A stretch of DNA of 64,000 bases from Usnea hakonensis (lineage: Eukaryota > Ascomycota > Lecanoromycetes > Lecanorales > Parmeliaceae). Shown one piece after another: positions 37,055-49,394 of this stretch. The number at the start of each line of letters is the position of its first letter. The first letter of the stretch is position 1. Where the stretch lies: positions 124,001-188,000 of the forward strand of contig BLJB01000008.1 of the NCBI GenBank assembly GCA_013423325.1, in the 5' to 3' direction. Under the pieces are notes generated by a model. That model saw nothing but the letters and a program-made list of their open reading frames with translations, did no database searches and was not told where the DNA came from. The translations under genes were made by a program, and so were the position numbers.

Positions 37055-38352
37055 GATACGAGACTGATTCCTGAGAGTAACGCCTTCTTCCGCCCAGGAA
37101 CTCACACAGACGCAGCGAGTTTCAGAACTCACATACGTCCAAAGTCAGGGCGAGATACCGGCTTTCTATATCACAGTGAAAAGACGGACCAGTATATCTA
37201 TTGAGATCGAAGGCACCAGAGGCGCAACCAGGCAAGGGTAGGACCCGGGATGCTGTTCTTGAGGAAAGAATTTTTTGCTTGAACGGGTCTTATATGACAT
37301 GAGTAATAACCCTACCACCTAACGATGAATACGAAATCATGCATTCACACACTTCACCTCGTGTCCAGACTGAAAAGCAGTCAATCTCCCATATCTCTAC
37401 AACAGACCGCAACTCTTCATTCTAAGAACCACTTTCCTCACAACAACGCATCACTAGGGAACTCTTATGCTCTGATAAGCTATCTCATCGAGCCCCAAAC
37501 CCTTCTACCCCGGCCTCCACATCTCAACCCCTCTGACCCATCGCCCCAACTAATCTCACCAAAACTCTTCCCCAGGTCCCCTAAAGCAATCCCTCTAGAG
37601 AACCAGTCAATAGTCCCCGACCCAAACCACCCACCAGCCTCTCGACCTGAAACGCACACTCTAAAACCGCTATCGACCGCCTCAGAGAATTACCAGGCGT
37701 TCTTAATTGTCATCCGATCATCACAACCCAGTTCTTACGCGCTGGTAAGACCTCAAACGGACACTTACTACAACGAGGGGGTGTACCTCATTCAACCCTC
37801 GCAAGTTGAGGCATTTCACCGTGTTGTCACGATCTACATACCCAATAGCTCCCTGTCCATTTCTAACGCACTAAAAATGTCCCACTCCATGTTCAATACC
37901 CCAAGGAGCACTTCTCCAACCCACAATCCAATAAACCCACAGACTACTTCTCCACTTCTGAAATCTACAATCCCATAATGTAAAACCGAAAAAGACCACC
38001 AGGCTCCCTCCTGCCATCCAACCAAAACCCCAAGTACAACAGATAAACTCCAACCCTTCAATCCGCTCCCTCCGCTTCCCACCACACCCTCCATCATCTT
38101 CCCCTTTCCCAGATATCATAAACTTACTCTCCATCTCTCTCTCCACGAAACCCACCCCGTATCCCCACCACGCCACGGCACCCCACGACACGAGCGTTCG
38201 GAGATCTCAGTCTGGTATGTGTATGAGATGAGATTCTATGATGTGACTTGCATGTATGCATGCAGGGGAAGAGAAGGGAAGAGAACAGAACAGAAGTGGT
38301 GGGATAGCTCTGGTAGGTGAGTGGGTGGAAGGGTGGGTGGGTGGTAGTATAT

Positions 38353-38438
38353 GAGAAGAGAAGAGAAGAGAAGAGAAGAGAAGAGAAGAGAAGAGAAGAG
38401 AAGAGAAGAGAAGAGAAGAGAAGAGAAGAGAAGAGAAG
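38353..38438. repeat. AGAAG pentanucleotide microsatellite
   Basis: About 17 near-perfect copies of AGAAG/GAGAA. On the opposite strand it gives a meaningless SSLLF peptide repeat. Confidence 0.95.
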
Positions 38439-38514
38439 CGAAAGGATCTGAGAAGAAAGAAATAACATAAAATCGAACGATCATCTTATGTCCTAGGGCA
38501 GCAGTGCTGTACCT

Positions 38515-38546
38515 ACACCCACACCCACACCCACACCCACACCCCT
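38515..38546. repeat. ACACCC hexanucleotide repeat
   Basis: About five tandem copies of CACACC. It is interstitial and does not match the usual ascomycete telomere unit TTAGGG/CCCTAA, so it is not read as telomeric. Confidence 0.85.
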
Positions 38547-39564
38547 TCCCCAACGCCCGTCCCTCCACACTCCCTCCAACCCCACCCTCAACCCCACGCA
38601 CAACCAAAATCCAGCTCGGGGGCTAGACCCTGCTTTGTGAGCTTTTTGCGCCAAACGACCCATTATCAAAGAGAGAGAGGGGGTTTTAGTTTATCAGAAT
38701 ATTGGGTAAGGTAAGGTGTGGAAAGATAGATAGATAGTAGCTACCGTGGTTGTACGGGGTGATGGGTGGGATGGGTGGGGGGAGGGCTCCAGATGTAGTA
38801 GTATACGGAAATATGTATGGATGGACAGGTATGTAGTATATCACTGCATGGTAAAGGGATGGGAAGAGGGGAGGGGAGGGAAGGGAAGGGAAGGAAGGGA
38901 AGGAAGGGAAAGAGAGAAGAGTAGAGTGAAATATGTAAAAATATGTGGATGGCATTATACCAGGCCAACACCCACTCACACTCACAATAATAGTAATAGC
39001 ATCATTACACACATCTTCCCCCTTCCCACCCCAACCCCTCCCCAAACCCTTCAACCCCAAACCCTCCATTCTCTTTTCCCCCTGCTCATCCCCTCCCTCA
39101 TCCCCTCCAACCCTCCACCCCAAACCCCTCCCTCGCCATCCCAAACCCAAGCCCAAACCCAACCCCGAAAAAACATAGCAAAAACACAAAACAACGCACA
39201 AAAAACACAAAACAAGACACTAACCCCCCACACCCATACCCTCCTCCAAAAAAAACAAAGCACAAAGCGCACCCCTCCACCAACTCCAAAAGAACAATGG
39301 CTTTATCCCTCCCAACCCATAATCCCTTCCCTAAACAAAGCCCATGAGACAATGACATTATTGTGTATTGCGAGTACTATCTCTCGATGAGTAATATCAA
39401 AAGAAGAAATACACGACCATGAATCGTGCTATTCCCAGCTCTTCATTCAAACATCTTTTCGCCCGTCCCCCAAGTCTCGCCTAGTCATTCATCCAAACCC
39501 CCAGCGCCAGCTTCACTCTCAGAAAAACAACCAACCAAATCCAGGAACAAAACCGCGGCCCCAA

Positions 39565-39999
39565 ATGGGTCACGGCCCCTCACGCCCACACTCCCATCCC
39601 CACTCTCACTCCACCAATACTCACCGCCAAACCCCAACCCACCATCCCCATCCCCCCCCCACCACCACCACCTCCAGCCCCAACAAAAAGCCCTCAAAAG
39701 GCAACCCCATAACCCGGCGCTTACGCACCGCTCACGAGAACCGGCTGCTGCTGGAAAAGGCGGCGTGGGAGAAAATAGAAAGGGAGAGGGTAGCACGAGA
39801 GAAGGAGGTTAGGGAAAGAGAAGAGAGAGAGGAGGAGAGGAGAAGAAAGCGCTATGAGCCCATAGAGGCGAGAAAGAGGGAGTTTAGGGCGCATTGGGAG
39901 GAGAGGGAGCGGATTAAGAGGGGGGAAAGGGAGCGGCGTGGAAATTTGAGTTGGGGAGGAGAGATAGAGGATGGAGAGGATGTTAGTAGAAGGTATTAA
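39565..39999 (+). CDS. Small His/Pro- then Glu/Arg-rich protein, hypothetical
   Basis: A single-exon frame of 144 aa starts at ATG 39565 and ends in TAA. The first 50 residues are His/Pro/Thr-rich, encoded by CCCA-type DNA; residues about 60-130 are a strongly charged Glu/Arg/Lys helix (TAHENRLLLEKAAWEKIERE...) that looks like a real coiled coil or single alpha-helix. No family is recognised and no membrane or signal segment is seen. The sudden change from low-complexity DNA to helix-coding sequence makes a genuine small gene plausible; an upstream exon is possible. Confidence 0.45.
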   Translation: MGHGPSRPHSHPHSHSTNTHRQTPTHHPHPPPTTTTSSPNKKPSKGNPITRRLRTAHENRLLLEKAAWEKIERERVAREKEVREREEREEERRRKRYEPIEARKREFRAHWEERERIKRGERERRGNLSWGGEIEDGEDVSRRY

Positions 40000-40190
40000 T
40001 ATTGAATATTAAAATTTACATGCTAATACGATCGATGCATGGACTTCGTGCACGCGTCAGAAACATTTCAAACAATCAACGGCCAAGGTCTGCAATGCAA
40101 GCAAAATCAATATTTCCAAAATGAAATCTGCCAACCAAGGGTATATACCAAGCCGAATACCTAGCCAAAGCGCAACAAACTTGACTCACT

Positions 40191-42353
40191 TTATAGTCCT
40201 TTCCCAGAAATCGTAGCCGGGTCCTCCCAAACGCCTACTCTTTCACATCCTTTCGGCACTCTGCATCGAGATCTCAAATTTTCGGGTACGGTCTTCCATA
40301 ATACCTCTCTAACCTCATTTGCAACCTTTTCGACACTGTCGATGGCCCATAGTACGTCCAAGTGCTCATACTCCGGTATGATTTTCGAATGTACAACTCT
40401 AACATGAGGCTCTCGGCCTCTTTCGAATCGTCGGAGCAGCCGTCGGCCATCGACCAATTCGTCCGAACCCGCGACCCAAAGGGCAAAGGGTGGTACGTGT
40501 TCGTCAAACCAGGCTTTGTGGCCGCGATCGGGGTGAGGTTGAGCTGGATTGCTCTGACCATCCAGCATTCTTTCCGTTGAATGTTCGTTGCTGTGCGCGT
40601 AATAATCGTCTTCTTCATCCTCTGCATCTTCGACCTTCCCTTCTTCCCGTGTAGCTAGGATGCATTTCTGGCTGGCAAAGCATTCGCGACCAAGCCACCA
40701 GCGCATGCTCTCGGCACTCACGTACACTGGCGAGAATTGAAATAAGCGATTTCGAATCCCTTGATCCCAGCGATCGTCTGTCCAATTGAAAAGGAACGAA
40801 AAGACGCGGTAGCCTAGAGCGCCATAAAGACGTCCTGGAAGATAAGAGTGCATTGTCATCATAAAAGGGATAAAGGAATGGATTCCAAACACGATACGGA
40901 ACATGCTAGGGGAGATGATCCGCATGAATTTGATATACATCTTCCCAATCAAGGGCCCTGCATACACAGCTGGCGCAAGGGCACAAAAGACACTGATCTT
41001 ATCTCCAAGTTCAGGTCGCTGTTGCTTCGCTAATGCGACAAAAGTTTCAGTCGTTCCTTGTGAATGGCATATCAAGCCCAATTTTGGGAACCCGGTTTCA
41101 GAAAGCACGCGAGATACAAGTGCAGGAAGATCCATGACGCCCATCTGTCGAATATTCCAATTCCACATTCTGGGATCGGTGGCATTAAGAAGTTGGTGCT
41201 GAGGATGGAATCCGCACCGGTTATTGCCGAGCCAGACGTCGTAGCCGGATTTACAGAGGTGAAAGGCCAAGGAGGAGTCGTCATTAGTGCAGTACGCGCC
41301 GGAGGACTGAAGAAGACCATGCATAAGAAGAATGGGGTATTTGTCTTTCTTGGGCGATTCTATTGATGAAGTGGTAGCGTTGCTGTTGTTCGAGGAGCCG
41401 CTGTGGTCGAAAGGCTTCGGGAAGACGATAGGCGCACCATGGGCATGCTGGGACGGAGAGGCTGCCGTATCTTTTTTCGGATTGTATAGGTGCACAAGCT
41501 GAATAACAAAGCCGTCTTCCGTCATGACCTCGTAGGTTTCAGCGTCAAGGCCTACCCTGCGCGCATAGTACCCAAGATCGCATACAAGTGGATCTGGGCC
41601 ACCTTCCGTTGGCTCGAATTCCTCCTCCTTCTGACCACTCTCCTCCTCATCGATCTTGCTTTCACCACTGGAGCTGCTCCCACCGCGCCGTCGTTTATTC
41701 TTCCATGCTCTTGCCTCGTCGTCCCGAATCTGTTGTCTCCTTCTTTCTTCTTCGTAAAAAGGCCGTCGTGCGTCAGGGTTGCGCAAGGTCAGACGTATTC
41801 CAATGTGCCTAGACATCAATGGTATGCTGGTAAAAGCTGATCCAAGGACAATGACACCAAGAAAGGCGAGGGACAGTACAGCCGACGAGGCTCGGAAGGC
41901 GATACATTGTATGTTTCGTAGGAGAGATGGAGGCCCGTACAAAGGCAATTCTGGAAAGAGAGGATGAGTTCTGGAGGGAGGTATGGCATCGCGTAGAGAT
42001 GCGTCTGGTCTTGTGGACTGTGTAGATTCTGCTAGACTCGACTCCTCGACCGCTTCCTCGTGTTTCAGACGCGCTGGATCACGACGTTGGCGGCCAGACT
42101 CTGAGCTCTGACCGTCGACTTGGTCCCGCAATCTATTCAGCTCTAGAGCCTCGCTCAGTGGTACCGCCGGCAATCTCGCCCCATTCTCGGTTTGGATCAC
42201 TGGATCTTGGGGAGTGATGAAGCGAGCCTCGACGGCCATGACGCCATTGCCTTGTTCATCTTTGGCAGCGTTTTCTTGGAGGGATAGCTTTTCGGATTGC
42301 TGTGCAAATCGGATGGCAGTGCTAGTTTTTCGCTCCGTCGATTCTCTTGCCAT
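40191..42353 (-). CDS. Triglyceride lipase / sterol esterase, alpha/beta-hydrolase family
   Basis: A single exon of 720 aa; the ATG at 42353 is the first Met, since codons upstream start without ATG. Residues about 1-140 are a hydrophilic, disordered region; a membrane-like segment near residues 155-180 (LSLAFLGVIVLGSAFTSIPL) follows. The lipase domain starts around residue 250 with the YYARRVGLDAETYEVMTEDGF entry motif of the AB-hydrolase lipase family. PILLMHGLLQSSGA forms the oxyanion region, GLICHSQGTTE the nucleophile elbow, and SDELVDGRR and the YEHLDVLWA segment supply the probable Asp and His. The closest known types are the yeast Tgl1/Yeh1/Yeh2 steryl ester hydrolases, membrane or lipid-droplet enzymes that release sterol and fatty acid. 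Substrate is inferred. An acidic loop (DAEDEEDD) near residue 580 is an insertion. Confidence 0.88.
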   Translation of the reverse strand: MARESTERKTSTAIRFAQQSEKLSLQENAAKDEQGNGVMAVEARFITPQDPVIQTENGARLPAVPLSEALELNRLRDQVDGQSSESGRQRRDPARLKHEEAVEESSLAESTQSTRPDASLRDAIPPSRTHPLFPELPLYGPPSLLRNIQCIAFRASSAVLSLAFLGVIVLGSAFTSIPLMSRHIGIRLTLRNPDARRPFYEEERRRQQIRDDEARAWKNKRRRGGSSSSGESKIDEEESGQKEEEFEPTEGGPDPLVCDLGYYARRVGLDAETYEVMTEDGFVIQLVHLYNPKKDTAASPSQHAHGAPIVFPKPFDHSGSSNNSNATTSSIESPKKDKYPILLMHGLLQSSGAYCTNDDSSLAFHLCKSGYDVWLGNNRCGFHPQHQLLNATDPRMWNWNIRQMGVMDLPALVSRVLSETGFPKLGLICHSQGTTETFVALAKQQRPELGDKISVFCALAPAVYAGPLIGKMYIKFMRIISPSMFRIVFGIHSFIPFMMTMHSYLPGRLYGALGYRVFSFLFNWTDDRWDQGIRNRLFQFSPVYVSAESMRWWLGRECFASQKCILATREEGKVEDAEDEEDDYYAHSNEHSTERMLDGQSNPAQPHPDRGHKAWFDEHVPPFALWVAGSDELVDGRRLLRRFERGREPHVRVVHSKIIPEYEHLDVLWAIDSVEKVANEVREVLWKTVPENLRSRCRVPKGCERVGVWEDPATISGKGL

Positions 42354-42368
42354 TGATAGTTCAACCAA

Positions 42369-43109
42369 GTCTCAGACTTGGGCGGCCGCGATGGGTCAGG
42401 GGCACAGAGGAGCAAAAGGCATCTGCAAGGGTGTTCCTCGCGTCAATGGTGTTTTATCAAGGTGGGATAAGTATGAGGGGCTTGTCGAATTTGGATGGGC
42501 CGATACAGAGTAAGAAGGACATTATTATAGAAGAGCAAATCATAGTGGGCGGTAAAATAGAATATAGTACGTAACGCGTAAATCCTGATGCTGAAGTCGG
42601 TAGTACGGCAACCATCTCGCTATGCTAAAGCATAAAGCACAAGGTAATTTTAGGCCTTCTCTAATGCACGCTACCGCCAATCTTGCATTAAAATCAAGGA
42701 CAAAACATTTCACATGGTGATAAGGATGAAACCCGAATAAGCTAGGGTAATTTAACCACCCTTGCAATTTCACTTTCAAGCATCTACGAGAGGAACAATA
42801 ATGGCTTGTTTGGAAAGCATGGCAATGTACGTTCAAATCTCGTGGTAACCCACAAAGCTTATCTCCGGAACTGCCCCTGGCGCAGAATGTGAGGTAACTG
42901 CTCGAAGAAGACAGACAGAACACAGTTTCTGGCTCGTCCATAATTAAAATTTAAATAGGTGTTGAACCTGAGACCCATTTGCAAGTAGAGACCTCTGATA
43001 GGACGCGTAATAAAATGCAAAAACAGACATGCCAGAAGATTGAAGGCTAGTGCGTGGCATCATAAATCGTGAAGGAAGCAACAACCCTGATCCATCCATT
43101 TCCGAATGC
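42369..43109. other. Intergenic region between two same-strand genes
   Basis: The 3' flank of the alpha/beta-hydrolase gene and the promoter side of the lipase gene. ORF fragments here have no family features. Confidence 0.4.
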
Positions 43110-44365
43110 TTATGACATTGACCTCGAGAAATCATCCTTCCAGAATGCCGATATAAAGTCAACGACCTCCCTGCTCTTGGTAATGGACAATTCATGACCT
43201 GCGTCAACAAATTCGAATCTGACATTGTTCTCTCCCAGAATTTCCGTAGCATCTTGGACCAACTCGTCTGTGAGGATGATATCATCTTTGTGTCCCGCAA
43301 TGATCAGCACCTTGCCGTTCTGCAAACCTTGTTTCTCATATCTCTTCTCGGTAGAGGCATTCTGTGCATTCAATCGTTCGGCAATCCGGTGCCAGTCATC
43401 CTGTTGTCCACTGATTGGCCCATATCGAACACTGGATATGAAGGATTTAACGTAACCGGCATGATTTTCCACCTGCCATGGCTGAAAGGTATTAGATACT
43501 TCAACGACCATGCGCATGGTATGATTAAACGTACTATGAGCCCCAAGACCGTGGCTTCAGGCCTAATGCGTGAAAACGGTGGTGGGAGGGGTGCATCTCC
43601 CTCCTTTCGTTCATCCATCTCCCGTTGAACCCCATGCTCTACCGATGGTGTTTCTCCCCGCCTCATACGGCTTATGATCATTGCCTCCAATGTTGCTTCG
43701 TCAATCAATCCTGTATTATAGAGTAATTTGTTCATCAAAGTAGCATGGCTCTGGCGGACAAGACCAGACGGAGCAAGGAGGACCAAGGAAGAAACGAGAG
43801 ATGGAAAGTAAGAAGCGAAATTGGCCACGATACCGCCACCGAGGGACAATCCAACTAAAGAGAAGGTCTCGCCATTGCCCGTCCATGGCAGAGAGGAACT
43901 CGAAAGTGCTAAGAGAATTGTAGTGGTGTGAAGGCGATTTGAATGGGGAGTGGGGACAGGCGTATCAGAATATCCTCGACCTGGAAGATCAACCATCATC
44001 ACTCGACATCCCTTGTCAGCCAGACCATGCGCAACGGCTCCTAGAGCGATGCATGGGGTCGCAATTCCATGTACCAACAGCACTTTTCTGCCTTCCTCTG
44101 GTCCCCATTCGTAGACCCTCAAGCTCCCATACGGTGACTCGACGTCTCTGGAACCTGGATAGGTATCCGGTGGGTACGGAGAACTCGTAGGCTTTCCAGG
44201 TGAAAGCTCTGGCAATAATCTCTTGATTGGGGAAGGTAGCACTTGTTCATCTTGGGCATAACCTGTCCTGATCTTGTAGAGCTTGCGAACAACGATAAAG
44301 CCGACTTGGAGACCGAGGATAGCGATTGGAAGGGCGAATGGATTGCGGCGGATCCATTGCTCCAT
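43110..44365 (-). CDS. Membrane-anchored alpha/beta-hydrolase
   Basis: There are two exons on the minus strand, 44365-43535 and 43481-43110, giving 400 aa. The 53-nt intron has donor GTACGT, branch CTAAT and acceptor CAG, and joining it restores the PWQVENHAGYVKSFISS segment common in this family. An N-terminal hydrophobic segment (residues about 9-26) is followed by the fold: KVLLVHGIATP, then VDLPGRGYSDTP, the nucleophile elbow GLSLGGG, VLLAPSGLV, a strand with GKVLIIAGHKDDI supplying the probable acid, and DAGHELSITK supplying the probable catalytic His. All triad candidates are present. The substrate is unknown; relatives include lipases, epoxide hydrolases and C-C hydrolases. It is divergent from PEX6. 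Confidence 0.85.
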
Positions 44366-45040
44366 ATTTAAAGCTTGCGCGTAAGCGCTTTGTGCTATAT
44401 TTTAGCGTTTAGTGATCTTGAAGCTACGCCTTGATCCGTTACGCCTCGTGCGCTTCTACAGCTATATTTGGGATATGACATGCCTCGTTCGTTGAGGACG
44501 GGCAAAAGGGCAGTCTACGGCTATTCCCTATTACCTAGTACTATCCGTGTACTTCATACTGCGCAGTGATGTTACGATCTGAAGAGATGATAACACACGA
44601 TCTTACTAAGCTCCATCCTGTTCTCACAAGCTCAATTGAGCTCTTCATCATCAGAAACCGTAACTCGTAGCGGTAAGATCTCACTTCGGTGATAAGCCCG
44701 CGATGTTTATCTCCGAAGCTGCCTCGGCTAGCACATTCAGCACTTTAGCAATAACATCAGAGTTCAGTCTTCGACGAATTCACATCCCAAACACTCGATG
44801 AACACATACATGTTTCACGGAAACTCAAAACCAGCAATTTTCACAGTATATTCACTCTTTACTTTTGCAATTGAGGCTAAAGCGAATGAGTGCCGATCTC
44901 GTACCTGGATCGATACTCCTCTCAATCGAACCTCGGCTCAACTAATCATATAGAAATGGCATCTGAGCGGGGTGAGAATGTTCATGCACTGAACAGTCCA
45001 ATACCTTGAATTGATCTTCCTACTTTCTAGTAGTCTGGCG
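44366..45040. other. Divergent promoter region (hydrolase / PEX6)
   Basis: This 675-nt region lies between two start codons facing apart, so it should contain both promoters. I see CT-rich patches but no element I can name with confidence. Confidence 0.4.
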
Positions 45041-48000
45041 ATGGATTATCGGACGACTTCCATAGATCACCGCAAAAGAAAGCGACGGAGAAGAGCCGAC
45101 AGACCTCCCATCTCTGCGTGGTTAACGCCGAGCGAACAGATCAAAGGCAACGTCGGCATAATCTCCAGCGACATTTACAACGAGCTTTTCCGCTTAGAAC
45201 CCTTGCAAGAGCCTATACTGAAACCCACACCCCTTCAATACGTCGCCATCACCCCATGGACTCCTTTGTCGCGAGATATCGTCGAAGATTCGAGGTGGAC
45301 AATTCTGCCTGTTCGGGCGCAGGAGACTTGTAAAGAGGCAAGAGATGGGCTAAATCCATCATCAATACAGTTTCCGGCAACCTCATTGGCGCTCCAAACT
45401 TTTGCAGTCACGCAACGAGCCATTTCAGCTGGGAAAGGCAATGCCAGGGGAAAATTAGGTGTTGAGGTACGGATGCTGGAAGTTGAACCTCTGAAGCTGG
45501 ATACAATATACGTTACAATCGATGGGGACGCCCTCACCAAGCATGATGAAGTGCAAAAGAAGTTTGGCGGAGGTTTCCCCAGTTCTAAGGTCAATGGATT
45601 TACTAGCAAAAGCAAGGGCAAGGGCAAGGCCGTACCACACGATGAGATCAAAGGTGATGGAGGCCTGTCGCAGGCCAAAGAGCAGGAAGATCGGTTGACT
45701 GAGGCTGTTCGGGAAGGGCTTGCATCATCTCTGGTCGTGCGCCAGAATGATCTCCTACCCCTACCTCTCCCAGCTCATCCAATTACCCACGTTCCTCTTC
45801 CACCCGCAAAGATTGCCTTTTGCGAGCCTGTCAGTCAGGGTCTACTGTCTGACGAGACGAAGATCATCGTCAGCCGCGTCTACCAGATCGATCCGGCAGA
45901 CCGAGGTCGAACAAATCTAGCTGCGCGTAGCCCTTTCAGCGCAATGACGGCAGAGAATGGAAACGACACTTCCAATGACCAGTTTTTCTCTGCTGCAGAG
46001 GATCGAGGAAAGGGCGTTTTGGGACACGTCGACGAAATAGAGTCGACTTCAGACTCAGATAGCTCTGACGAAGAATCTAGTAGCTCTTCTGACGATTCCG
46101 TGGAAGATATTATATCAATGAGCGCTCCAAATCTAACAAGCGAGATTTCTGGTGCTTTGTCTTCGAGGACAGTTGCTACGCCTAGGGTAGGAAGACCTAT
46201 GACCAATGGCGCCAATACTCCAGGATCTGTCTTCTCAAATCTCACAGCGACCACAGCTAGACAAGGTCCATTGAGACAGGGTAGGCCATTCAAAGCTCAA
46301 GGTCTCACTAGCAGAATACCAGATGATCTACTACACCCGAAGCCACCTGTAGACGAGGATGATGAAGCCCGCGTATTCGTTGATATCAAGACCCTTTTGA
46401 AGCTGCATTGTTTCTCAGGCGATTGGGTGAAGTTGGAACCATGTTCTGTACCAAGCGAGGGCCGCTCGGATCTCTGGGAAGTCGATGCCTTTGATCGCGA
46501 CAGTGGTGTGGCCGATTTTAGACCGGTGAAAATTTATGGGTTGCCTGATCTATCGCCAATCTCAACAACGCGTTATGCAAAAGTCGGTGCGCTTGCTAGG
46601 AGGTCAAGCGTTGCCGCGGTACCAATACCAGATGCCACAGGACTCGTCGCTTGGCTGCCACCGGTCTTGCTGGCGTCTTTAGGTCATGCACCATTTGTGA
46701 AGCTCTCGCCTTTGCTTGCGGGACATACAGAGATTAGTGGCCAGCGGACCATAAATAAGACCATGAGAGTAAACAGCGCTCTGTCCCCGCCAGTTGCAAA
46801 AGAATTGACAATAGTTCGAATACCCACACCGTTATCGACTGAACGAGCATTGCAGAGTAGCATTTTTGCCTCCCTCAAGCAGTATTTTGAAAAAAAGCGA
46901 CGAGTTCTTCGGCAAGGCGATCTGATCGCTCTTCCTATAGACGTGAGCGCCAGTCGACTATTGGCTCAGTCAGCTGGCGGCATGGATACTGATGCTGATG
47001 TAGAGGAACTGATCACCCTTTGTTCGGAAGACAAGACCTCGATATATCACCGTTTAGACGTGGCCTGGTTCAAGGTCGGGCAGATCATAGATTCCGAGTC
47101 GAATGAGAATTGCCATCCGTCATCACCTCTCAGCTGGGGTGGATCAGCCTGTATTGAGCCTATGAATACTCGTATGAGACAAACTGGAAGCGAGACAATC
47201 AGAATCCCATCAACAATGGACTCTTCGTGGATGTACTACCTCGATGTCCGGCCGCCTGTGAAGGCCCCAAATCCGAGTAGCCCTCTGAGGCAAATGGTGG
47301 CAACCATGCCCCGACCATACACTGCACCTTTGCAGCGACGCTTACGGGAACTACTCGCTGCAGCTACTAGTCCTCGAGCCCTGCATCTCGGAATGGATCC
47401 GGTCGTTGTCCTACTTCACTCTACCCAAAGAAACATCGGTAAAGCTACGCTTGCCTCAAAAGCTTCTTCAGACCTCGGCCTTCACGTCTTCGATATAGAC
47501 GCTTATGATCTCATAGCCGAAGGTGGTAGTGGAGGCGATGTCAAAACAGAGGCTTTATTCAAGGCAAGAGTCGAGCGTGCACTGACCTGTGGAGCTGACT
47601 GTACGGTCATCTTGTTACGACATGTAGAAGCATTGACGGCAGATCGTATGGTCATCGCCGTCAAAGACTCAATTCCTCATGTCAGGGTTCTCATAGCTAC
47701 TACTACCGAGGTCGAAAAAATACCCGATGGTGCACGAAGCCTCTTTTCGCATGAGTTGGAGGTCTTGGCACCAGACGAAGGCGAAAGGGAAGGCATTTTA
47801 AGAGAAATCGTACAAGATAATGCTATTAGGCTTGCATTCAATGTTGACTTGGCTTCAATTGCGGTCAAGACTGCTGCTCTTGTCGCAGGGAATCTGGTCG
47901 AGATCGTAGATAGAGCCGCAGTGGCAAGACAAGACCGTCTGGAGAGACTTGTTACCAGATGTTCGCCAACAGTGAAAGGTGCGTACCTCATCATTCGAGA

Positions 48001-49394
48001 TTTGCTCGTCTCTGGCGGGGAAGACGCTCGCTGCGTGACCAAAGCAGACTTCGACCTTGCTGTCGAGGCTACGCGGAAGAACTTCGCCGATGCCATTGGC
48101 GCTCCCAAGATTCCAAATGTTAGCTGGGAGGATGTTGGGGGCCTAACAAACGTTAAAGACGCTGTTATGGAGACCATCCAGTTGCCGCTTGAGCGACCAG
48201 AGCTTTTTGCCAAGGGCATGAAGAAGCGAAGTGGCATTCTGTTTTATGGTCCTCCCGGTACTGGGAAGACCCTTCTAGCAAAGGCCATCGCAACCGAGTT
48301 CTCACTCAATTTCTTCTCTGTCAAAGGGCCAGAGCTACTGAACATGTACATTGGAGAGTCAGAGGCAAACGTGCGCCGTGTGTTTCAGCGAGCTAGAGAT
48401 GCCAGGCCATGCGTGGTTTTCTTTGACGAACTAGATTCTGTAGCTCCTAAAAGAGGTAATCAAGGTGATAGCGGAGGCGTGATGGATCGCATTGTAAGCC
48501 AGCTTCTCGCGGAGCTTGACGGCATGAGTGAAGGTGAGGAAGGCGGCGGCGGCGTCTTCATCATCGGTGCTACAAATCGACCAGATTTGCTAGACCAAGC
48601 CTTGTTACGTCCAGGTCGATTCGATAAGATGCTCTACCTAGGCGTTTCTGATACGCATGACAAACAGCTCACGATCCTGGAAGCCTTGACCCGCAAATTC
48701 ACCATGCATCCAGAGATGACTCTTCGCCGGGTGGCGGAATTCTTGCCATTCACGTATACAGGTGCAGATCTTTACGCACTTTGCTCGGACGCTATGCTCA
48801 AGGCCATCACCCGCCAAGCATCAGCAGTCGATGCCAAAATCAAAGCATTGTCTGGTGGCCCAGTCACTACGGCTTACTTCTTCGATCATCTGGCTACGGC
48901 CGAAGACATTGCTGTTATGGTCACCGAAAAGGATTTCATTGCAGCCAACAAAGAACTAGTTGGTAGCGTAAGGTAAGGGCTTCCCCACTTCATAGAATAT
49001 GGTTAGTACTTGCTAAAATCCGATTTCCAACAGCGCCAAAGAACTCGAACACTATCAGCGCGTACGACACACCTTTGAAGGTCCCACCAACCCCCAAAAG
49101 CCTCCTCATACTCCCTCGGCATCCAGAATCCCAGCTCCTACAACAAATGACCATCTTCGGCCACCATCTAGCACGCATCCAAAACCCGTCAGTCGCACCA
49201 CCACCGCTAAGCAAACGGACCCGAAGGGTAAGGGGAAGGGCAAAGCTACGCAGTGGGACAGCGATGATGATGATGATGATGATGAGGCTTATGTAACAAG
49301 TAACGACTATGCCGGAACCCCTGAGCGGAAGAGCAGTGTTGTTAATGGGTTCGGTGATGCGGCGGGAAATGATGAGGAGGAGCTTTATGGGTGA
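45041..49394 (+). CDS. PEX6: Peroxisomal AAA-ATPase Pex6 (peroxin-6)
   Basis: The model is join(45041..48972, 49034..49394), 1430 aa. The intron (GTAAGG...CAG) joins into SVSAKELEHYQRVRHTFEG, the expected Pex6 C-terminus. The ATG at 45041 precedes an RKRKRRRR basic patch; open codons upstream lack ATG. There is a large N-terminal region with an acidic Ser/Asp block near residues 340-360. The first ATPase domain (about 775-1000) is degenerate, without a canonical P-loop or Walker B, as is usual in Pex6. The second is canonical, with VSWEDVGGL, GPPGTGKT (from about 1070), FFDELDS (about 1127) and IIGATNRPDLLD. With Pex1 it forms the membrane-bound motor that extracts ubiquitinated Pex5 from peroxisomes. 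The last exon adds a Pro/Lys-rich stretch and an acidic poly-Asp tail. Confidence 0.95.

Larger units (their letters stand above)
37055..39564. other. Intergenic region rich in simple repeats
   Basis: It includes an ATG-initiated frame 37325-37978 (217 codons, Pro/Ser-rich, no recognised domain), which I consider doubtful. It also has C-rich DNA 37980-38170, the AGAAG microsatellite, an ACACCC repeat, GGGA/GGAA runs (38870-38915) and CCCAAACCC-like DNA near 39040-39170. No gene is supported. Confidence 0.45.

Noticed and set aside
37325..37978. 217-codon plus-strand frame starting at ATG.
   Set aside because: Pro/Ser-rich composition from C-rich DNA, no recognised domain and no splice-supported extension. 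It is left as doubtful and not called as a gene.
38124..38607. Minus-strand frames with a long SSLLF repeat.
   Set aside because: Direct translation of the AGAAG microsatellite.
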